Virus record (IMG/VR): IMGVR_UViG_3300007539_000283
Coordinates: 1 to 20,942 of that record
Strand: one strand, 5' to 3'
DNA from: a virus
Length of the DNA stretch: 20,942 nt
Shown: piece after piece, positions 1-5,549 of the stretch
How the letters are laid out: every line of letters starts with the position of its first letter
How positions within the stretch are numbered: position 1 is the first letter of the stretch
Translations under genes and position numbers: made by a program
The notes under the pieces: model-generated
Told to the model about the DNA's origin: nothing
What the model saw: only the letters and a program-made list of their open reading frames with translations
The model's database searches: none

Positions 1-1304
1 CATACTATACTGCTCAAGAGCTAGAAAATAAAGTTATAACAGAAGGTTGGAATGAAGACTTTGTTTCTTATGTAATCGAAAGATACAGAGGTGTAAACAT
101 TGACAGTATTGAGCGTGAGCAAGAAGGCAGACGAAGCATTTCACTTACAGACAATGCCTATGAAGCAAACGAACTTATAGAAATAGTTTATGCTTACCAA
201 AGACTAATAGATTCAGAAGATGGTTCTGAAGGTATTTATTGTACAGTATTTCACAAAGAGTTCGAGGGCAATGATCTAGCCCCTGGATTCGCCAAATTTG
301 AATTGTTAAATGGATACGAAGACTATCCTGTTGTAGTTACTAAGCTATCTGAGGATAGTAAGCGTTTGTATGATACACAAACAATACCTGATATTCTTCG
401 TGGCATTCAAAACCAAGTAAAAGTAGAGCGTGACTCAAGGATAGACAGAAACTCACTATCTACTTTACCTCCGATACTGCACCCTGTAGGTCAAGCACCA
501 ACTGATTGGGGGCCTGGCAGAATGATTCCATATCGCAGAAAAGGAGACTTGGACTTTGCACCTACGCCACCTAGCCCTGTTGGTTCTATTGAAATAGAAA
601 AAACAATGGAAGACCAGGCAGATAGGCTTTGTGGATTGGATGAAACAAGTCAAATATCTCAGATTCGCAAGCAGTTCTTAGTTGATAAGTTTTTACAACA
701 CGCTGCAGAAGTATTGCGTATGTCATACAAGTGCTTCCAAAGATTCGGACCTGATAGTGTTTTCTTCAAGGTAACTGGAGTGCCTGATCCTCAAATGTTC
801 AGCAAGGGCGATCCAAATGAAAATTTTGATATTTTAATTAATTACGATGTTTTGAATACAGACCAAGAAACAATGGCAAGTAAGCTACAACAGTTAGTTT
901 CGCTTACATCATTGGATCGAAGTGGCAGAATAAATATGGATAGTTTATTAGATGTAGTAGCAGGTGCAATTGATCCTGTACTAGCTGATAGTATCCTACA
1001 ACCTGCAGAACAAGCACAACAACAAATGGTAAAAGATGTTACTGATGACTTGACAAAAATCTTTGCTGGTATTGAAATGCCTGCAAGACCAAATGGTGCA
1101 CAAATTGCATTACAAGTTATTCAACAGTATACATCTCAAGAAGATATTGCAGCTCGTTTACAACAGGATGAAAGCTTTGCACAGCGTATTGAGAAGTATG
1201 CTGGTCAATATACATTTATGATGCAACAATCACAAAATGCACAAATTGGTCGTATAGGTACTGCACCTGCACAGATGGGTGGAATACAAACACAACAAAT
1301 GTAA
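1..1304 (+). CDS. Portal protein, C-terminal part (5' end outside window)
   Basis: The reading frame is open from the first bases (codons in frame from position 3) to TAA at 1302-1304, giving about 433 residues with no convincing start, so the N-terminus lies upstream of the window. The visible part fits a podovirus-type portal, the dodecameric head vertex through which DNA is packaged and ejected. It has a Tyr/Phe-rich acidic region, then a segment with RGIQNQVKVERDSRIDRNSL followed by PPILHPVG and WGPGRMIPYRRKGDLDF, a pattern typical of the portal stem and clip region. A long helical region and a Gln/Met-rich tail follow, as expected for a barrel domain. It sits immediately before the scaffold-like and capsid genes, the usual portal place. 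A TTG at 303 could be read as a start, but the frame is open far upstream and the coding sequence clearly continues. Assignment rests on motif memory and synteny. Confidence 0.75.
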   Translation, partial: YYTAQELENKVITEGWNEDFVSYVIERYRGVNIDSIEREQEGRRSISLTDNAYEANELIEIVYAYQRLIDSEDGSEGIYCTVFHKEFEGNDLAPGFAKFELLNGYEDYPVVVTKLSEDSKRLYDTQTIPDILRGIQNQVKVERDSRIDRNSLSTLPPILHPVGQAPTDWGPGRMIPYRRKGDLDFAPTPPSPVGSIEIEKTMEDQADRLCGLDETSQISQIRKQFLVDKFLQHAAEVLRMSYKCFQRFGPDSVFFKVTGVPDPQMFSKGDPNENFDILINYDVLNTDQETMASKLQQLVSLTSLDRSGRINMDSLLDVVAGAIDPVLADSILQPAEQAQQQMVKDVTDDLTKIFAGIEMPARPNGAQIALQVIQQYTSQEDIAARLQQDESFAQRIEKYAGQYTFMMQQSQNAQIGRIGTAPAQMGGIQTQQM

Positions 1305-1543
1305 TGAGTTTACCAAGTTTAGAAGAAGATATAAAAACACTAAATCAACACGAAGCATTTGCTCGTTTTGTTGAAACAATTTATTCTCTACGAGAAGAAT
1401 CTATTTCTTCATTGTTTGAATCGGAAAAAGATCAGGTTCAACAAATATCAGGAATGATTTTAGCATACGATCAGATACTAAAAATAGTTGATTGGAATGC
1501 CTTACAACTAAAACACATAGGTAGGCTAAATAAAGACTTGTAG
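1304..1543 (+). CDS. Small helical protein between portal and scaffold
   Basis: This 79-residue protein is of unknown function. Its ATG overlaps the portal stop codon as TAATG, so it is probably translated by termination-reinitiation from the portal gene. The sequence is acidic and predicted largely helical, with many Leu, Ile, Glu and Gln residues and no Cys or membrane segment. Small helical genes at this position in short-tailed phages can be head-assembly accessories, but nothing in the sequence proves that. The 60-base gap after it is the largest non-coding gap in the window. Confidence 0.6.
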   Translation: MSLPSLEEDIKTLNQHEAFARFVETIYSLREESISSLFESEKDQVQQISGMILAYDQILKIVDWNALQLKHIGRLNKDL

Positions 1544-1603
1544 TATCCTATATAATATTTTTATCGCTAACGCTTCAGCGTCAAGAAGTGGAAACAATTA
1601 GTT
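1544..1603 (+). promoter_or_regulatory. 60-base gap with TATAAT and short hairpin before scaffold gene
   Basis: This is the longest gap in the window. It contains a perfect TATAAT at 1551-1556, without a recognisable -35 box 16-18 bases upstream, and a small self-complementary element ACGCTTCAGCGT at 1570-1581 (4-5 base-pair stem, 2-4 base loop). It could hold a promoter or RNA-processing site for the scaffold and capsid genes. In A+T-rich DNA a TATAAT alone is weak evidence. Confidence 0.25.
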
Positions 1604-2686
1604 ATGCAACAAGAAGTCACATCGGAAGCCGCCCAATCCGAACAATCAGAGGCGAATACATTGTCAAATATATCAGCGTCAGAGTATGTACAAAGACGCT
1701 TGGGTGCAATACAGAATCAAGAGCAACCTCAAGAGGAAGTTCAAGAAACTGAAGAAGCACCAGTTGTTGAAGAAGAAGTCGAAGAAGTAGTAGAACCTGT
1801 TGATGAGAGTACAATAGAGGAAACTATGGAAGAGGAGTCTTCTGAAGATGTTCTTTCACAGTTAAGTTTAGACGAAATGTCTGATGAGGAACTCAGAGAG
1901 TTATCTGATAAACTTGGAAGCCGTGCAGTCGCAAGGTTTGGTGAACTTACTGCAAAGCGTAAAGCTGCAGAAGAAAAAGTGCAAGCACTTGAAGCCGAAC
2001 TTAATAAACAAAACCCATTAGATAGAGAACCAGAGGTTGCCGATAATCCTTATTCTGATTTAAATTCATTAGAAGATTTACAGGAAAAGGCACAAGAAGT
2101 AAACAAGGTTATTGAATGGGCAGAAGAAGTATTGTTTAATGCAGATGAGTACGGTGCAAATGATGAGATAACTGTCATTGAAGGCAAAGGACTTACAAAA
2201 TCAGAGGTAAGGAAAAGCTTATTAAATGCTCGCAAGTCGAGAGATAAGTATTTACCTGCACAACTAAAGTCAGTTCAAAAAGTAGAACAGGCTAAGGTTA
2301 TGAAGTCTGGTTTTGAAGAACAAGCCAAAAAAGAGTTAGCCTGGATGCAAGGAGAGGATAACGATACTCGCAAGCGTTATGAAGCAATGATCAACGATCC
2401 TCGTTTTGTAAAGCTAGAAGAAACAGTAGACCCTGAAATAGGTGCTCAGTTAAATTATATTATTGCTCATGCAGCTAATAGTATATACGGCAGAAGACCT
2501 ATTAAAGAAACTGCTACATCTCCTGCGATTAATCCACCTAAAACAGGAACTCCATCAGCATCACAATCTGAAAAAACTGTAAACAAATCTTCCAAAGCCG
2601 TAAAGGATCTTTCTCAACGATTTAAAACATCTGGCAAAAAAAGTGATTTCATATCTCTCAGAACCCTTCAATTATCAAATCGTTAA
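1604..2686 (+). CDS. Putative capsid scaffolding protein
   Basis: This 360-residue protein lies directly upstream of the major capsid gene, where scaffolding proteins of short-tailed phages are encoded. Residues about 1-90 are strongly acidic and low in complexity, with runs of Glu, Gln and Val (for example EEVEEVVEPVDE). Residues about 90-150 and 160-260 are charged and helical with coiled-coil character. The C-terminal 60 residues are Ser/Thr/Lys-rich and basic (KSSKAVKDLSQRFKTSGKKS), matching the basic helix-rich C-terminus by which scaffolds contact capsid protein. There is no protease motif that I can see. The ATG at 1604 has no Shine-Dalgarno sequence. The role is inferred from composition and position; no family-specific motif was recognised. 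Confidence 0.7.
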   Translation: MQQEVTSEAAQSEQSEANTLSNISASEYVQRRLGAIQNQEQPQEEVQETEEAPVVEEEVEEVVEPVDESTIEETMEEESSEDVLSQLSLDEMSDEELRELSDKLGSRAVARFGELTAKRKAAEEKVQALEAELNKQNPLDREPEVADNPYSDLNSLEDLQEKAQEVNKVIEWAEEVLFNADEYGANDEITVIEGKGLTKSEVRKSLLNARKSRDKYLPAQLKSVQKVEQAKVMKSGFEEQAKKELAWMQGEDNDTRKRYEAMINDPRFVKLEETVDPEIGAQLNYIIAHAANSIYGRRPIKETATSPAINPPKTGTPSASQSEKTVNKSSKAVKDLSQRFKTSGKKSDFISLRTLQLSNR

Positions 2687-2698
2687 ATAATATAAGTT

Positions 2699-3703
2699 AT
2701 GTCATTTTCAGACACATATGATCCAACAAAGTCCGTACTAAGCGGACCCGGTTCTGCTGTTTCCAATCGTGAAGACTTGACAGATGTCTTGTCAATTCTT
2801 GCACCTGAAGAAACGCCAGTTCTTTCTTCTGCTTCAAAGCAGAAAGCGTCATCCACTTTCGTAGAGTGGACAGTAGATTCATTAGCCGATGTAAGCACAG
2901 CAGGTGTTTCAGAAGGTGCTGATGTAACATCATTCACAGATAAATTCTCAGGTCGTGCTCGTCTTGGTAACTACACTCAGAAGTTCCGTAGAGACTACAT
3001 GGTTTCTGACCTACAAGAAGCAGTTGATTCTGTTGGGCCTGCAAAGATTGCTCAAGCAGAAGCAAAAGCTATCCGTGAGTTAAAGCGTGATGTCGAAGCT
3101 ACATTATTATCAGACAATGAAATGTCTGCAGAAAATGGAGTAGGCACACCTTATAAACTTCGTGGATTAGGTAAATGGATTCAGAATGGTGCACAAGCAA
3201 CTAACCCTGTTCCAGAATCATTCCGTACTCCTTTGAGTTCTATTAAAGATGATTCTTCTACATTGTTAGAATCAGAGTTCAATGACTTGATTACATCAAT
3301 CTACCGTGAAACAGGAACAACTAACAGCCTTACATTAATAGCTGACACCGGATTACGCAGAGTTATTTCTGACTATGCTCGTATTGGTGCTGGTTCTAAT
3401 GATGTTCGTGAGTTCAATGTAAGTGGAGATTCAGGTAACATTCGTTTATCTGTTGAGCTTTACCAATCAGATCACGGAGTTGTTTCAATCATCAACATGA
3501 ATCCTGATTGTGCTCCTGATACAACTAACAAGGACACAGGTTACTTAATCAACCCTGAGTACTACGGTATTCATGAATTGATTCCAATGGGCTCTACTCG
3601 TCTACCAAATCTTGGTGGTGGTGAGCGTGGTTATGTAGATTGCTCACTTACATTAGGTGTGTATCATCCACAAGCACATGGTAAAATCACAACAATTGCT
3701 TAA
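2699..3703 (+). CDS. Major capsid protein, SU10/DUF5309-like
   Basis: This 334-residue protein should form the icosahedral head shell. It matches what I know of the SU10-type major head protein family (formerly DUF5309): an N-terminal segment REDLTDVLSILAPEETPV at residues 24-41, EWTVDSLAD at 56-64, and the GRARLGNYTQKFRRDY region at about 85-100, followed by a mixed alpha/beta body of the HK97-fold type with a loop around RGLGKWIQNGAQATNPVP. Length is normal for the family. Codons here are relatively G+C-richer and more regular (CGT, GGT) than in neighbouring genes, consistent with high expression. The ATG at 2699 follows the scaffold stop by 12 bases and lacks a Shine-Dalgarno sequence. Next come the decoration-like gene and a strong terminator. 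Confidence 0.85.
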   Translation: MSFSDTYDPTKSVLSGPGSAVSNREDLTDVLSILAPEETPVLSSASKQKASSTFVEWTVDSLADVSTAGVSEGADVTSFTDKFSGRARLGNYTQKFRRDYMVSDLQEAVDSVGPAKIAQAEAKAIRELKRDVEATLLSDNEMSAENGVGTPYKLRGLGKWIQNGAQATNPVPESFRTPLSSIKDDSSTLLESEFNDLITSIYRETGTTNSLTLIADTGLRRVISDYARIGAGSNDVREFNVSGDSGNIRLSVELYQSDHGVVSIINMNPDCAPDTTNKDTGYLINPEYYGIHELIPMGSTRLPNLGGGERGYVDCSLTLGVYHPQAHGKITTIA

Positions 3704-3708
3704 TAAAT

Positions 3709-3714
3709 AGGAGG
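3709..3714 (+). promoter_or_regulatory. Canonical ribosome binding site AGGAGG
   Basis: A perfect AGGAGG (continuing as GGAGGT) ends 9 bases before the ATG at 3724. It is the only textbook Shine-Dalgarno sequence in an intergenic position in the window; most other starts have only A/T bases between the previous stop and the ATG. It suggests particularly strong translation of the protein that follows the capsid protein. Confidence 0.8.
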
Positions 3715-3723
3715 TAAATTACT

Positions 3724-4233
3724 ATGGCTAATCCAAGCACAATCGCAAAAAAATCAGAAGGCGGCAAAACCATACAGGAAAAAGCCGGTTTCACTCATCA
3801 GTATAAGATCACATCTGCTGATCTTCAAGATAGCACAGATAATACTGCACAAGTTATTAATCTATTCACATTAAAAGCTGGACAAAGAATCACAGATATT
3901 TTGTTTAAGGTTGTAACACCTTTTACAGAAATTGATGCTTCTACAAATCCAGTTGCTTCTCTTACTCTTGCAGTAGGAGAAACAGGAGATGCTGATGGAT
4001 TCTTCGCAGCAGTATCAGTTCTTGATGATCAATCACCTGTAACTTACGGTCCAGCAGCTTATCAAGCTTCAGCTGGAGACTTAAATACAGTTAATGATGC
4101 CGACACAACTATTATCGCTACTGTTACACCGGACTCTGGTGGTGCAGTTGATGAAGTTAAAGACGGAGAAATTATTGTATTATTCCGTGTAGATACAATT
4201 GATGACGCAATCGAATCTGCTCTTAAACTATAA
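3724..4233 (+). CDS. Putative head decoration/accessory protein
   Basis: This 169-residue protein is encoded directly after the major capsid gene and just before a strong terminator, so it is probably made in amounts comparable to capsid protein. It has no Cys or membrane segment and is rich in Thr, Ala, Asp and Val, with alternating beta-type segments (for example AGQRITDILFKVVTPF and NPVASLTLAVG) that suggest a beta-sandwich. Proteins of this sort following the capsid gene in marine podoviruses are often head decoration or fibre proteins. Translation has the best Shine-Dalgarno signal in the window. Function is inferred from position, composition and expected expression, without a family motif. 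Confidence 0.6.
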   Translation: MANPSTIAKKSEGGKTIQEKAGFTHQYKITSADLQDSTDNTAQVINLFTLKAGQRITDILFKVVTPFTEIDASTNPVASLTLAVGETGDADGFFAAVSVLDDQSPVTYGPAAYQASAGDLNTVNDADTTIIATVTPDSGGAVDEVKDGEIIVLFRVDTIDDAIESALKL

Positions 4234-4241
4234 ATAATTCT

Positions 4242-4276
4242 AGGTATGGGGGCGAAAGCCCCCTACCTTTTATTTT
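4242..4276 (+). terminator. Rho-independent terminator with GAAA loop
   Basis: The hairpin has left arm AGGTATGGGGGC (4242-4253), tetraloop GAAA (4254-4257) and right arm GCCCCCTACCT (4258-4268). It pairs fully except for one bulged T on the left, with a 6 base-pair all-G:C core closed by a GNRA loop. The T-rich tract TTTTATTTT follows to 4276. It lies right after the capsid and decoration-like genes and ends exactly at the ATG of the next gene, so it probably lowers transcription of everything downstream relative to the head genes. Confidence 0.9.
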
Positions 4277-4588
4277 ATGACTGATATTATTACAGACTTA
4301 CCTAGAAGTTTTACAGATGGTGAACTTGACCAGGCATTTATGAAAGAGCTCGTTAATGGCTTTGAAATCGAAAAGCGAACAGAGAACGAAAGAGTAGCTA
4401 TTGCTAGAAAGGAAGCACAACTAACAAAGGGCAAAACACATCCTACATTGGGTAGATGCGTAGCAACAATGCCTGCTCGTGAGTTTTTTAGACTTACAAA
4501 CAAATATGGACACGATCATGTGCATTCCAAAGAATTTTTAAAATACTATCAGAAAAAGTTTTCTGACCTATCCCCAAATAAAATATAA
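4277..4588 (+). CDS. Hypothetical helical protein
   Basis: This 103-residue protein of unknown function starts at the first base after the terminator T-tract, with no room for its own Shine-Dalgarno sequence. It is charged and mainly helical (ELDQAFMKELVNGFEIEKRT, then a Lys/Arg-rich middle), with a single Cys in LGRCVATMPAREFFRLTNKYG and a His-rich GHDHVHSKEF stretch. Its stop overlaps the next start as TAATG, so it is coupled to the adaptor-like gene. It may be a head-completion or assembly factor, judged only from its place between the capsid and adaptor genes. Confidence 0.6.
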   Translation: MTDIITDLPRSFTDGELDQAFMKELVNGFEIEKRTENERVAIARKEAQLTKGKTHPTLGRCVATMPAREFFRLTNKYGHDHVHSKEFLKYYQKKFSDLSPNKI

Positions 4589-5202
4589 TGCAGATAAGAT
4601 CATATACAGAATTAGAAAACTTAATAAAAGCTTTAGCAGGTATATTTTCTTTTACAGATGAAGAAAAAACACAAATAGAAAGTTTTGTAAATAGAAGAGC
4701 TTTTGAGGCTTATAATACAAGTCCTGTTTGGCCCCGATATTTGGTTTCTTCTGAAGAAAGGGCAATTACTACGGCAAATCTTATACCTTACGAACAAACA
4801 GATCCAGCAAAAGATCCTATTGGAGAATTTATTAGGATTCACAGAAAACAAGCTTTTTTAAATAATTCTACTTTAGAATTTGATTTTTATGTAGATGCAA
4901 ACGGAGCTAATATATTAAACATATCTAGTGCAACTCCTGAAAAGGCTTTTGTTACTTACAAAAAAAGATTAGATAATTTTAATACAAACTCTACAAATAT
5001 ACCTGAAGAATTTTTTTACTTTATAGCCCATGCAGTTTATGCAGATTTTTTAAGAATGGATGGTCAGCATGGCAAAGCTTTAGCAGAAGAAAAAATTGCT
5101 AAAAATTACTTAGATATTGAGTTAGAAAAAATAGACATGAGGTCTAACAATAATTCAATAAATCAAAAATTTTCAACCTATGTCAACCACCAAAGCCGTT
5201 GA
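4588..5202 (+). CDS. Putative head-tail adaptor (connector) protein
   Basis: This 204-residue helical protein resembles head-tail adaptors that sit below the portal in short-tailed phages. The N-terminal half has the FVNRRAFEAYNTSPVWPRY segment (about residues 33-51), a pattern common in these adaptors. The C-terminal half is a helical block with FIAHAVYADFLRMDGQHGKA followed by EEKIAKNYLDIELEKIDMR, in the usual form of an acidic/basic helix pair near the C-terminus. Its start overlaps the previous stop. It is encoded between the capsid block and the tail genes, as expected. Functional call is from pattern recognition and synteny. Confidence 0.65.
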   Translation: MQIRSYTELENLIKALAGIFSFTDEEKTQIESFVNRRAFEAYNTSPVWPRYLVSSEERAITTANLIPYEQTDPAKDPIGEFIRIHRKQAFLNNSTLEFDFYVDANGANILNISSATPEKAFVTYKKRLDNFNTNSTNIPEEFFYFIAHAVYADFLRMDGQHGKALAEEKIAKNYLDIELEKIDMRSNNNSINQKFSTYVNHQSR

Positions 5203-5205
5203 CAT
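5180..5205 (+). repeat. Perfect 8-base inverted repeat at gene end
   Basis: ATGTCAAC (5180-5187) and GTTGACAT (5198-5205) are perfect reverse complements separated by 10 bases. The right arm contains the TGA stop of the adaptor-like gene. No U-tract follows, so it is not a standard terminator. It might be an operator, an RNA-processing hairpin, or chance. Confidence 0.4.
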
Positions 5206-5223
5206 TTAACATAGAATACTAAT

Positions 5224-5547
5224 ATGCCTAATTCATTTGTAACCAACCTATATCCAAAGCCTACGCAGGGTACAACTATGGAGAAAATTGTTCTTGATAG
5301 TAGCTCAACAGCAGAGGGTAAGACAACTACATATAATTCTTTAACTAAGTACATTGCTCTTGATGTTCAGGATGCAGATGCTTTTGTTCGCTTTGACGGC
5401 ACAAATGCTAGTCAATCAGGAACAACAGGTCACAGATTATATGCAGGTCGCTCTTATACTTTCAGTAAAACGGCTATGGAAGTGGCTAGTTTTATCAGAG
5501 CAGGTTCAACTACATCTAATTTGTACTTAACTGAGTTTACTGACTAA
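5224..5547 (+). CDS. Small beta-rich structural protein
   Basis: This 107-residue protein has no membrane segment or Cys. It is Thr/Ser-rich with alternating beta-type segments (KYIALDVQDADAFVRFDGT, then GHRLYAGRSYTFSK and a C-terminal NLYLTEF). The layout resembles small virion beta-sandwich proteins in which a 'GHxLxAGxxYTF' turn is followed by a final strand. It is separated from the large fibre gene by two bases, so the two are probably translated together. It may be a head or tail decoration or fibre-attachment protein, but no specific role can be fixed. Confidence 0.55.
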   Translation: MPNSFVTNLYPKPTQGTTMEKIVLDSSSTAEGKTTTYNSLTKYIALDVQDADAFVRFDGTNASQSGTTGHRLYAGRSYTFSKTAMEVASFIRAGSTTSNLYLTEFTD

Positions 5548-5549
5548 TT

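Noticed and set aside
303-1304. Start of a 333-residue gene at TTG 303
   Set aside because: The same frame is open to the window edge with portal-like sequence, so the TTG is internal.
5199-5204. TTGACA as a -35 promoter box before 5224
   Set aside because: No -10-like sequence lies 16-18 bases downstream; it is better described as part of the inverted repeat.
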